From an uncultured Collinsella sp. (lineage in GTDB: Bacteria > Actinomycetota > Coriobacteriia > Coriobacteriales > Coriobacteriaceae): 30,752 nt of DNA. Below, one piece after another: positions 8,220 to 15,668 of the stretch. The notes under the pieces were generated by a model that saw only the letters and a list, made by a program, of their open reading frames with translations, ran no database searches and was not told the DNA's origin. Position 1 is the first letter of the stretch. Each line of letters begins with the position of its first letter. The position numbers were made by a program, and so were the translations under genes. Location of the stretch: the NCBI GenBank assembly GCA_905210085.1, contig CAJLVJ010000021.1:1-30752 (forward strand). Reading direction: 5' to 3'.

Positions 8220-9263
8220 ATGTCGTTTGCCAAGTTCTTTAAAGACGCGCTGCTTCCCGTTGCCGTGTGGACGTGCGGCGTGCTGCTGAGCTGCTTTGTG
8301 CTGACGGTCGCCGGTGCACCCGTTTCTATCGTGGTCGTGGCGGTTGGCGTGTCCTTTATCTTTGGTATGCTCGGCATCGTGATCGAGTACGCTCGCCGTC
8401 GCCGTTTTCTGCGTCAGTTGGAGCGCGCGGCAGAGGAGCTCGAGAGTCCCGCATGGGTGCAGGAGATGGTGCAATGCCCGACCTATGCCGAGGGCGAGCT
8501 CGAATACGAGGTCTTGCGCCGGGTGGGCAAAGCCGCCTGCGACGAGGTTGCCGAAGGCAGGCGTCAGACCGATGACTATCGCGACTATATCGAGAGCTGG
8601 GTCCACGAGGCCAAGCTGCCCCTGGCGGCGGCTCACCTGATTTTGGAAAACCTGGACAGCAGCGAAGACGACCTGTCGCGCGTGGACGACCTGGCACGCG
8701 AACTTGCCCGCGTGGAGCGCTATATCGACCAGGCGCTGTACTACGCGCGCTCGGAAGTCGTGGAGCGCGACTACCTGATTCGCCGCTGGGATCTCAAAAC
8801 CTTGGTGACGGGCGCGATTAAAGCCAACGCGCGCGAGCTCATTGCGGCGCATGTGGCCCCGGTGTGCGAGAACCTCGACTTCGAGGTCTTTACCGACGAG
8901 AAGTGGCTCGAGTTTATTCTGGGCCAGCTCATTCAGAACAGCATTAAATATGCGCGTGAGGACGGCGCAAAGATCGTGTTTTCGGGTGCGTTGCTGGACG
9001 AGGGTCTGGCAAGCGAGCGCATCGAGCTTACCGTCGCGGACAACGGCTGCGGCGTGTGTGCGGCAGACCTGCCGCGCGTGTTCGAGAAGGGCTTTACCGG
9101 CGACAACGGCCGCACCACCAAGCGCGCAACGGGCATCGGCCTCTACCTGGTGGCGCGCCTGTGCTCCAAGATGGGCATCGACGTCACCGCGGCATCGGAG
9201 CCGGGCGAAGGCTTCGTCGTAACATTCGCTTTTTCAACGAACAAGTTCCAATACTTTGAGTAA
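8220..9263 (+). CDS. Sensor histidine kinase, BceS-like (intramembrane-sensing type)
   Basis: A 347-aa membrane kinase. Two adjacent transmembrane helices (about 11-30 and 35-56) are joined by a loop of only a few residues, so there is almost no extracellular sensor, the mark of intramembrane-sensing kinases. The phospho-acceptor is His129 in WVHEAKLPLAAAHLILEN, the N-box is LGQLIQNSIKYA, and the ATPase domain ends with FEKGFTGDNG and ATGIGLYLVARLCSKMGI, a sequence style shared with BceS, YxdK and GraS. Those kinases normally detect bacitracin or other cell-wall peptides through an adjacent BceAB-type ABC transporter; none is in the window. The gene is coupled to the upstream regulator (9-nt gap, AGGGG at the regulator stop). 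The target genes are not known; uppP lies 0.9 kb away. Confidence 0.93.
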   Translation: MSFAKFFKDALLPVAVWTCGVLLSCFVLTVAGAPVSIVVVAVGVSFIFGMLGIVIEYARRRRFLRQLERAAEELESPAWVQEMVQCPTYAEGELEYEVLRRVGKAACDEVAEGRRQTDDYRDYIESWVHEAKLPLAAAHLILENLDSSEDDLSRVDDLARELARVERYIDQALYYARSEVVERDYLIRRWDLKTLVTGAIKANARELIAAHVAPVCENLDFEVFTDEKWLEFILGQLIQNSIKYAREDGAKIVFSGALLDEGLASERIELTVADNGCGVCAADLPRVFEKGFTGDNGRTTKRATGIGLYLVARLCSKMGIDVTAASEPGEGFVVTFAFSTNKFQYFE

Positions 9264-9284
9264 CGCACACGGCAGACGCCCGCC

Positions 9285-9324
9285 CAAACAAAAACGTGCC
9301 GCCTCAAACAAAACGTGCCGCCCC
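9285..9324. repeat. Two tandem copies of a 20-bp unit
   Basis: A unit close to CAAACAAAACGTGCCGCCYC is present at 9285-9304 and again at 9305-9324. The second copy supplies the left arm of the terminator stem, so the duplication may come from copying part of that terminator. Confidence 0.75.
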
Positions 9325-9349
9325 AAATGGGGCGGCACGCCATCTTTTA
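9314..9349. terminator. Bidirectional terminator between kinase and uspA-type gene
   Basis: An 11-bp perfect GC-rich stem (9314-9324 with 9329-9339) has an AAAT loop. On the plus strand it is followed by CCATCTTTT; on the minus strand TTTTGTTTG follows, so it can serve both convergent units. Confidence 0.8.
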
Positions 9350-9379
9350 TCAGCCAACTCGCTGAAGTACGGTGACGAA

Positions 9380-9470
9380 GGCGCAAGGCCGGGAGGGGTT
9401 ATCAAAGCCGACATCCCGCAGCCGCGAAGCGGCGAGGACGTCGGCGTGATAACCCCGCAGGCCTTGCGCC
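9380..9470. repeat. Long imperfect intergenic palindrome
   Basis: Arms at 9380-9416 and 9436-9470 match over about 35 bp with a few mismatches and two small bulges, sharing GGCGCAAGGCC, GGGGTTATCA and GCCGAC blocks. The apex is a perfect GCCGC-GAA-GCGGC hairpin (9421-9433). No T-run follows in either direction, so this is unlikely to be a simple terminator. It lies just beyond the uspA-type stop codon (9484) and looks like a REP- or MITE-type element. Confidence 0.75.
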
Positions 9471-9483
9471 GACGGGAAGGAAC

Positions 9484-9921
9484 CTACTTCACGACCAAGA
9501 TGTCGCAGTCCGTGTTGCGCAGCAGGAACGTCGAAATCGAACCCAGCAGCGCATACTTGATCGAGGACAGGCCGCGGGCGCCGCAGAGCACCAGGTCGGG
9601 CTTAACCACGTCGAGCATCTCGTCCTTGAGCGTCTCGCGAATACGGCCGACGCGAATCATGACCTCGACCTCGGGAATATCGGGATTGGCCTTGGCCTCT
9701 TCGAGCTGCTTGGCGATGGAGTTCTTAAATGCCTCCTCTAGGCCGTTGACCAGATCGACCGGATAGGAACCGGCGCTCTCGAGCGCCGTGGAATCGATAA
9801 CGTGGCCGATGATTAGCTTGGCGCCGTTGTTCGCGGCGACCTTGATGGCGCGTGCGAGCACAAAATCCTGCTGCTCAGTACCGTCGAGTGAAACAAATAC
9901 CTTGGTGTAGCCCTCGTTCAT
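9484..9921 (-). CDS. Universal stress protein, UspA family
   Basis: A 145-aa single-domain Usp protein, soluble and normally dimeric. The N-terminal strand KVFVSLDGTEQQDFVLARAIKVA and the C-terminal ATP-binding pattern GARGLSSIKYALLGSIS (G-2x-G-9x-G-S) followed by CDILVVK are diagnostic of the nucleotide-binding Usp class. Such proteins accumulate under growth arrest or stress; the biochemical role is usually undefined. ATG 9921 has AAGGAGG 6 nt upstream. It is monocistronic, convergent with the kinase gene and divergent from uppP. Confidence 0.95.
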   Translation of the reverse strand: MNEGYTKVFVSLDGTEQQDFVLARAIKVAANNGAKLIIGHVIDSTALESAGSYPVDLVNGLEEAFKNSIAKQLEEAKANPDIPEVEVMIRVGRIRETLKDEMLDVVKPDLVLCGARGLSSIKYALLGSISTFLLRNTDCDILVVK

Positions 9922-10016
9922 GGTTTCCTCCTTGGTCTATCGCACGGGCGCGGGGCTCGTGCATCGGGCGGGCGCGGGCGCGTTGGCCGCCGGACACTTT
10001 ATCTTGTTGCAGTTAT

Positions 10017-10069
10017 ACCCAAGGATTTGGGTTTGACCGCTCGCAATTCTGTGAACGGGCGAGTTTTTT
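10017..10069 (+). terminator. Two hairpins with U6 upstream of uppP
   Basis: A perfect ACCCAA-GGAT-TTGGGT hairpin (10017-10032) is followed by a stem CTCGC...GCGAG (10040-10044 with 10059-10063, with an inner TTC/GAA pairing) and six T residues (10064-10069). It points toward uppP, yet no plus-strand gene ends upstream (the neighbour is divergent), so it may be a leader attenuator or the end of a small RNA. Confidence 0.5.
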
Positions 10070-10168
10070 GGTAAGGGTAGGCGTAGACGCGCCCGAACGG
10101 TTGATAATGGGACATCGCCCGCACCGTCCGCAGAACAATATCGGCGGGTGTCTAACGAGGGGGTCCCT

Positions 10169-11149
10169 TTGGATATTATCGAGCTTCTAAAATCTGCCTT
10201 CATGGGCCTGGTCGAGGGCATCACCGAATGGCTGCCTGTTTCGTCGACCGGTCACATGATCTTGGTGGACGAGTTCGTCAAGATGAACGTGAGCGAGACG
10301 TTCTGGAATATGTTCCTGGTCGTGATTCAGCTCGGCGCCATTCTGGCCGTCTGTGTGCTGTTCTTCCATGAGCTCAATCCGTTCTCGCCCAGCAAGGGCA
10401 AGGAGGGCCGTCGCGACACCTGGGTGCTGTGGGGCAAGATTGTGCTCGGCTGCATTCCCGCCGCGGCGATCGGTCTGCCGCTTAACGACTGGATGGAGGA
10501 GCATTTCTACAATGCTCCCGTCGTGGCGCTGGCGCTCATTGTGTACGGCGTGCTGTTTATCGTGATCGAGAACTGGCGCGCGAGCAAGCGCGAGGAAATG
10601 GCCGTTGCCGGTTCGTTTGGTTCGCGTGCTGTGGTGTCGGGTGGACGTCCCGCCGGTGCACACTTTGCGGCGCCCGCCGCGGCTACCGCTGAGGATGAGG
10701 ACGATGACGAGAATCTGGACTTTGGCTCCATCGCCACGCTCGAGGACCTGAGCTGGAAGACTGCGCTGGGTATCGGCTGCTTCCAGGTGCTTTCGCTGGT
10801 GCCTGGTACGTCTCGCTCCGGTTCTACCATCATCGGCGGCCTGCTTTTGGGCTGCACGCGTTCGGTGGCGTCCAAGTTTACGTTCTTCCTGGCCATCCCG
10901 GTCATGTTTGGCGCGAGTGCGCTCAAGCTGGTCAAGTACTTCATCAAGGGCGGCACGTTCGGTGCCAACGAGGTCGCTATCCTGGGCGTGGGCTGCGTTG
11001 TGGCCTTTGTGGTTTCGCTCATCGCCATCAAGTGGCTCATGGGCTTCGTCCGCCGTCACGACTTCAAGTGCTTCGGTGCCTACCGCATCATCCTGGGCAT
11101 CGTAGTGCTCGCATACTTCTTCGTTCTGGAGCCGATGCTCAGCCTCTAA
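10169..11149 (+). CDS. uppP: Undecaprenyl-diphosphatase (bacitracin resistance protein BacA family)
   Basis: UppP dephosphorylates undecaprenyl diphosphate on the membrane, recycling the lipid carrier for peptidoglycan and other wall polymers, and gives bacitracin tolerance. The catalytic region GLVEGITEWLPVSSTGH has Glu16, Glu20, Ser26 and His29; the second motif PGTSRSGS has Arg216. At 326 aa it is longer than the usual 265-290 because a hydrophilic insertion (about 140-195), with the acidic run EDEDDDEN (175-182), lies between the two motifs. The start is TTG 10169, with ACGAGGGGG 5 nt upstream, giving the usual beginning DIIELLKSAFMG; an upstream GTG at 10148 has no such support. It ends at a strong terminator. 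Confidence 0.95.
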   Translation: MDIIELLKSAFMGLVEGITEWLPVSSTGHMILVDEFVKMNVSETFWNMFLVVIQLGAILAVCVLFFHELNPFSPSKGKEGRRDTWVLWGKIVLGCIPAAAIGLPLNDWMEEHFYNAPVVALALIVYGVLFIVIENWRASKREEMAVAGSFGSRAVVSGGRPAGAHFAAPAAATAEDEDDDENLDFGSIATLEDLSWKTALGIGCFQVLSLVPGTSRSGSTIIGGLLLGCTRSVASKFTFFLAIPVMFGASALKLVKYFIKGGTFGANEVAILGVGCVVAFVVSLIAIKWLMGFVRRHDFKCFGAYRIILGIVVLAYFFVLEPMLSL

Positions 11150-11193
11150 CTTAGTCGACGCTGCGCGGCGGCCAGGGCGACAACTTGTCATTC

Positions 11194-11235
11194 AAAGGGG
11201 GTGGCATGACCAAAAGGTCTATGCCGCCCCCTTTT
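11194..11235 (+). terminator. uppP terminator
   Basis: A long stem (AAAGGGGGTGGCATGACC with its near-complement, one wobble and one bulge) with an AAAA loop is followed by TTTT, 45 nt after the uppP stop. Confidence 0.9.
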
Positions 11236-11482
11236 CATGCCAATTTGTTCGCCCTGACCGTCGCTCGCTGCTGCTGCCATGACATCGGCGGTTTCGTGAT
11301 TGTCAATAGATTGGTGCAGACTAACCTGACCCCATTGCACCAAATCCGCTGGGGCGAGCCTGACGGTGACGCACGGAGTCGTGGTGTGATTTGCGTCGGT
11401 GTCCGCGCGGCTCGGTATACTGGTACGGCTCAAACTATGGCGCTGCCCGCAGGCGCGCCGTCCGTCAGATGAGGAGTCGCCC
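11236..11482 (+). other. Non-coding region between the uppP terminator and pcrA
   Basis: No gene is seen. It contains the GGTGCA-bounded repeat at 11311-11343 and a probable pcrA -10, TATACT at 11416-11421, 62 nt before the chosen start. TTGCGT at 11391 could be its -35 but would need a long 19-nt spacer. Confidence 0.5.
11311..11343 (-). repeat. GGTGCA/GGGGTCAGG dispersed repeat, copy 1
   Basis: TTGGTGCA (11311-11318) pairs perfectly with TGCACCAA (11336-11343). Read on the minus strand it is GGTGCAA-TGGGGTCAGGTT...TGCACC, clearly related to GGTGCAAGGGGGACAGGC...TTGCACC at 21557-21582. Confidence 0.6.
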
Positions 11483-14383
11483 ATGACCCAGCCCTTGCCC
11501 TGGGAAAAGAATGTCGCGGTACCTGTGCCGCCCGCGCCGGAACCCGTGCCGCTCGATGCATACACCGCCCCTGCTGCGCCGGAGCCCGAGCTCGTTCCGC
11601 TCGACATCTACGACGCTCCCGCGCCGGCGCCCAAGCCCGCCAAGCCGCTCGTCGACATCGACAGCCTTAATCCCGCTCAGCGCGAGGCGGTCCTGACCAC
11701 CGAGGGCCCGCTGCTGGTCCTTGCCGGCGCCGGCTCGGGCAAGACCCGCGTCTTGACCTTCCGTATCGCACATATGCTCGGCGACCTGGGCGTTAAGCCC
11801 TGGCAGATCCTTGCCATCACGTTTACCAACAAGGCCGCGGCCGAGATGCGCGAGCGTCTGGCGGCACTCATCCCCAGCGGTACCCGCGGCATGTGGGTGT
11901 GCACCTTCCATGCTATGTGCGTGCGCATGCTGCGCGAGGACGCTGACCTGCTGGGCTACACCGGTCAGTTCACCATCTACGATGACGACGATTCCAAGCG
12001 CATGGTGCGCGATATTATGCAGGCGCTCGGTATCGAGCAAAAGCAATTCCCCATCAACATGATCCGCAGCAAGATCAGTTCGGCCAAAAACGCCATGATC
12101 GGCCCCGAGGACATGCTCAAATCCGCCGACAGCCCCAACGACAAAAAGGCCGCGCAGGTCTACTTGGAGCTGGAACGCCGCCTGCGCGCCGCCAACGCGA
12201 TGGACTTCGACGACCTGCTCGTGCGCACGCTCGAGCTGCTGCGCACCCGCCCCGAGGTGCTCGACAAGTACCAGGAGCGCTTCCGCTACATTAGCGTCGA
12301 CGAGTATCAGGACACCAACCACGTCCAGTACGAGATCGCTAACCTGCTGGCCGCCAAGTACCAAAACCTCATGGTCGTGGGCGACGATGACCAGTCCATT
12401 TATAGCTGGCGTGGCGCCGACATCACCAACATCCTGGACTTTGAGCAGGACTTTAAAAACTGCAAGACCGTTAAGCTGGAGCAGAACTACCGCTCCACGG
12501 GCCATATCCTGAGCGCCGCCAACGCCGTGGTGCGCCACAACTCGCAGCGCAAGGACAAGCGCCTGTTTACGGCCGAGGGCGATGGCGAGAAGATCCAGGC
12601 CTTCCAGGCAAGCGATGAGCGCGACGAGGGCCGCTGGATTGCCGGCGAGATCGAGAAGCTGCACTCCAAGGGCACGAGTTACGACGACATCGCCGTGTTC
12701 TACCGCACCAACGCTCAGTCGCGTATTCTCGAAGATATGTTCCTGCGCGCAGGCGTGCCCTACAAGATCGTGGGTGGCACGCGATTCTTCGACCGTGCCG
12801 AGATCCGCGACGTCATGGCCTATCTTAAGATGATTGTGAACCCGGCCGACGAGATGAGCGTCAAGCGCGTCATCAACACGCCGCGCCGCGGCATCGGCTC
12901 CACCTCGATTCAAAAGATTGAGCAGCTGGCACGCGACAACCGCTGCTCGTTCTTCCAAGCCTGCGAGATCGCAACAGCCGAGACGGGCATGTTTAGCGCC
13001 AAGGTGCGCAACGGCCTGTCGAGCTTTGTGGCGCTGGTGCGCGAGGGTCGCCGCATGGACGGCGAGCTCAAGGACGTCGTCGAGATGATCGTCGATAAGA
13101 CGGGCCTGCTGCAGGCTTTCCGCGCCGAGGGCACCATGGAGTCCGAGAGCCGCGCCGAGAACATCCAGGAATTCCTGGGCGTCGCCGCCGAATTTGAGGA
13201 GACGCACGAGGATATCGAAGGTACGCTCGAGAGCTTGGAAGAGCTGCGCGCTGCCGGTGTTGCCGATGTGCCTGCTAGCGCCGAGCCCGAGCCTGTCGTG
13301 GTGAGCGCGCCTGCGCCCGAACCGGGGCCATCTGCCCCGGTATCCTCGTTTGAGGCGCTCGTCGGCGCGCGTGACGCCGCGGGCTCCAATCCGCTCGATA
13401 GCTTGGCCGCTCCGGCGCTGTCTCCGCAGGATGCCCTGGCCGCCGCCATCGCGGGCAACGCGTATGCCGCGCCGACGGAGATGCCGGCGGGTGCCGTGCA
13501 TGCCGACGAGATCGAGCGCACCTACGGTCCGCTCACCTGTAAGGCGCTGCCGGCGCTCATGGAGTGGCTGGCCCTGCGCTCCGACTTGGATTCCCTGGCC
13601 GGCGAGACGCATGCCATTACCATGATGACCATCCACTCCGCCAAGGGCCTGGAGTTCCCGGCGGTGTTCGTGGCCGGCATGGAGGAGGGTATCTTCCCGC
13701 ACGTGCACGACTTTGGCGGTAGTGACGATCCGGGCAAGCTCGAGGAGGAGCGTCGCTTGGCCTACGTCGCCATCACGCGTGCTCGCAAGCGCCTGTTCCT
13801 GACCTATGCGGCCACGCGTCGCACCTACGGCTCGACCTCTGCCAACCCGCGCTCGCGCTTCCTCAACGAGATTCCGTTTGAGGATATCGAGTTTAGCGGC
13901 ATCGGTTCTGCCGGTTTTGAGGGCACGGGCTGGGAGAAGCGCGGCGACCGTCACGGCACCTTTGGCTCGGGCATGGGCTCGGATATGTACGGCGGCAAGG
14001 TGTTTGGCTCGCATACGCGCTCGACCGGCGGTTCCGGTTCGCGCGGCGGATCGAGCTTTGACGATTTCTTTGGCGGCAGCAGTTACGGGACCGAGCGCCA
14101 TCGTGGGGTTTCGCCTGACGCCGGCCGTGTTGCCTCGACTTTTGGTTCGGGCGCGTCGCGAGCCAAAAAGCCGTCTTCCAAGGTGTCCCCGACGGTGGAG
14201 CGCAAGGTCGATCGTGCCAGCGCATCGCAGGACTTTGCCGCGGGCGATACCGTGAGCCACAAGACTTTTGGCACGGGTACCGTGATCTCGGTCGCCGGAG
14301 ACATGATCGAGGTTCAATTCGAAAAGACCGGCCAGACCAAAAAGCTTATGAAGGGCTTTGCTCCGATCGTCAAGCTGTCGTGA
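11483..14383 (+). CDS. pcrA: ATP-dependent DNA helicase, PcrA/UvrD family (superfamily 1A)
   Basis: A 966-aa 3'-to-5' DNA helicase for repair and replication-conflict resolution. Motifs in order: LNPAQREAV (Q-type), Walker A GAGSGKTR (Lys87), TFTNKAAAEM, VDEYQDTN (Asp273, Glu274), GDDDQSIYSWRGAD, QNYRS, TIHSAKGLEF (about 713-722) and VAITRARKRL. The C-terminus (GDTVSHKTFGTGTV...VKLS) is the small Tudor-like domain of PcrA proteins. Three unusual additions are seen: a Pro/Ala-rich N-terminal extension of about 55 residues with a duplicated VPLD-x-Y-x-APA motif, a low-complexity insertion (about 588-680) before TIHSAKG, and a Gly/Ser-rich linker (about 830-890). ATG 11483 has GAGGAG 6 nt upstream; a longer frame from 11399 lacks this. 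Confidence 0.97.
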   Translation: MTQPLPWEKNVAVPVPPAPEPVPLDAYTAPAAPEPELVPLDIYDAPAPAPKPAKPLVDIDSLNPAQREAVLTTEGPLLVLAGAGSGKTRVLTFRIAHMLGDLGVKPWQILAITFTNKAAAEMRERLAALIPSGTRGMWVCTFHAMCVRMLREDADLLGYTGQFTIYDDDDSKRMVRDIMQALGIEQKQFPINMIRSKISSAKNAMIGPEDMLKSADSPNDKKAAQVYLELERRLRAANAMDFDDLLVRTLELLRTRPEVLDKYQERFRYISVDEYQDTNHVQYEIANLLAAKYQNLMVVGDDDQSIYSWRGADITNILDFEQDFKNCKTVKLEQNYRSTGHILSAANAVVRHNSQRKDKRLFTAEGDGEKIQAFQASDERDEGRWIAGEIEKLHSKGTSYDDIAVFYRTNAQSRILEDMFLRAGVPYKIVGGTRFFDRAEIRDVMAYLKMIVNPADEMSVKRVINTPRRGIGSTSIQKIEQLARDNRCSFFQACEIATAETGMFSAKVRNGLSSFVALVREGRRMDGELKDVVEMIVDKTGLLQAFRAEGTMESESRAENIQEFLGVAAEFEETHEDIEGTLESLEELRAAGVADVPASAEPEPVVVSAPAPEPGPSAPVSSFEALVGARDAAGSNPLDSLAAPALSPQDALAAAIAGNAYAAPTEMPAGAVHADEIERTYGPLTCKALPALMEWLALRSDLDSLAGETHAITMMTIHSAKGLEFPAVFVAGMEEGIFPHVHDFGGSDDPGKLEEERRLAYVAITRARKRLFLTYAATRRTYGSTSANPRSRFLNEIPFEDIEFSGIGSAGFEGTGWEKRGDRHGTFGSGMGSDMYGGKVFGSHTRSTGGSGSRGGSSFDDFFGGSSYGTERHRGVSPDAGRVASTFGSGASRAKKPSSKVSPTVERKVDRASASQDFAAGDTVSHKTFGTGTVISVAGDMIEVQFEKTGQTKKLMKGFAPIVKLS

Positions 14384-14390
14384 TCCCGGC

Positions 14391-14519
14391 GGACCTGGGC
14401 GGGCGTATGGGGCAACATCGCCTGCTCGGGCAGTCCTGCTCGCACGGAGAGCACATTAAGTGCTCTCCGGCTCGTGCGGAACTCGCGATCGATGTTGCCC
14501 CATACGCCCGTCCAGGTCC
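14391..14519. repeat. 130-bp intergenic palindrome after pcrA
   Basis: Arms of 30 bp (14391-14420 and 14490-14519) differ at one position. Inside, a second perfect 10-bp stem CGGAGAGCAC/GTGCTCTCCG (14445-14454 with 14460-14469) closes a 5-nt loop, with partly paired sequence between. It begins 8 nt after the pcrA stop codon and has no T-run, so it resembles a mobile-type inverted-repeat element or an RNA-stabilising hairpin instead of an ordinary terminator. Confidence 0.85.
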
Positions 14520-14598
14520 TTAGATAACGTTGCTTGCGAACGTCGCTCTGCTCGTCCGCTTTTTTGATCTGGAGAGCCGGGTGGGCTGATATATATGG

Positions 14599-14638
14599 AC
14601 AAGGGGCTCCCCCGTTGGTGAACGGGGGAGCCCCTTGT
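14599..14638 (-). terminator. Hairpin at the end of manA
   Basis: A perfect 18-bp stem (14599-14616 with 14621-14638) has a 4-nt loop, 24 nt beyond the manA stop. The sequence after it on the minus strand is not T-rich, so it may stabilise the 3' end as much as terminate. Confidence 0.65.
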
Positions 14639-14661
14639 TGCGTTTGGGTTGTTGGTGCGAA

Positions 14662-15594
14662 CTAGAGGTGGCTGATGATCAGTTCCATCTTGCCTTCGAG
14701 GTCGATGGAGCTGACGGTGCTCGGGGCCAGCAGGTGGCTTCCCTTGTGGACGGGGTCGCCGCAGACGGTGCCTTCGCCGTCGATGACCGACAGACACATG
14801 AAGGGCCAGCGCTGGTCGAGGGTCTTGCTGCCGTCGACGCGCACGCGATCGACGGTGTAGCAGGGGTTGGACTCGAGCTCGGTTACGCCGTCCACCTCGG
14901 GCGCGGTCACCGTGCCGTCGGTCGGAGCCTGAGCATCAAAGTCGATGCAGTCGAGGCTCTGCTCAATGTGCAGCGGGCGCAGGTTGCCGTCGGTGCCGGG
15001 ACGGTCGTAGTCGTACAGACGATACGTCACGTCGCTCGACTGCTGCGTCTCCAAAATGAGCGTGCCGGTCTTGATGGCGTGCACGGTACCGGAATCAATC
15101 TGGAAAAAGTCGCCCTTGTGAATCGGCAACACGTTGAGCATGTCGTCCCAACGTCCTTCCTCGATCATTTGTGCGGCCTCGGCGCGGTCCTTGGCACGCT
15201 GGCCGACGATGATCGTGGCGTCGGGCTCGCAGTCCAGCACATACCAACACTCGGTTTTGCCCAGGCTACCGTTCTCGTGCTCGGCAGCGTACTCGTCGTT
15301 GGGATGAATCTGGATCGAAAGGTCGTCCTTGGCGTCCAGAATCTTAATGAGCAGCGGGAACTCCTTGCCCTCGCAGTTGCCAAAGAGCTCGCGATGCTCG
15401 GCCCACAGCCACGACAGCGTGTGGCCGGCATACGGGCCCTCCGCAATCTGGCAGTCGCCGTTGGGGTGGGCCGAGATGGCCCAGCACTCACCGATGGGGC
15501 CATCGGGAATGTCGTAGCCAAATACGGTTTCGAGCTGGCGACCGCCCCAGATCTTCTCGTGGAAGATCGGCGTCAGCTTAATCAAATCGGACAT
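14662..15594 (-). CDS. manA: Mannose-6-phosphate isomerase, class I
   Basis: A 310-aa zinc enzyme that interconverts mannose-6-phosphate and fructose-6-phosphate, linking mannose use or GDP-mannose supply to glycolysis. It matches the short Firmicutes-type PMI: LTPIFHEKIWGGRQLE at the N-terminus, GECWAISAHPNGD, the metal-binding QIHPNDEYA (Gln95, His97), Glu115 in GKTECWYVL, and SGTVHAI. ATG codons lie at 15600 and 15594; GGGGGT touches the first but is 6 nt from the second, so 15594 is taken. It follows the gntR-type gene on the same strand after 74 nt, so the two are probably co-transcribed. Confidence 0.95.
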   Translation of the reverse strand: MSDLIKLTPIFHEKIWGGRQLETVFGYDIPDGPIGECWAISAHPNGDCQIAEGPYAGHTLSWLWAEHRELFGNCEGKEFPLLIKILDAKDDLSIQIHPNDEYAAEHENGSLGKTECWYVLDCEPDATIIVGQRAKDRAEAAQMIEEGRWDDMLNVLPIHKGDFFQIDSGTVHAIKTGTLILETQQSSDVTYRLYDYDRPGTDGNLRPLHIEQSLDCIDFDAQAPTDGTVTAPEVDGVTELESNPCYTVDRVRVDGSKTLDQRWPFMCLSVIDGEGTVCGDPVHKGSHLLAPSTVSSIDLEGKMELIISHL

Positions 15595-15668
15595 GTTCAT
15601 ACCCCCATTGTGTTGCGCGGGCGCTGCACAAAACAGCTCAAAGCGAGCGCCCGGATGACTACAAAAAC

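Noticed and set aside
9285..9324. A possible CRISPR start
   Set aside because: Only two abutting copies with no spacer and no cas genes.
11465..14317. A 950-codon open frame antisense to pcrA
   Set aside because: The plus strand carries all helicase motifs in order. The minus frame has no family features and arises because GC-ending codons rarely give stop codons in this antisense frame.
14391..14519. An insertion sequence with terminal inverted repeats
   Set aside because: Only about 70 bp lie between the arms, so there is no room for a transposase; at most a non-autonomous element.
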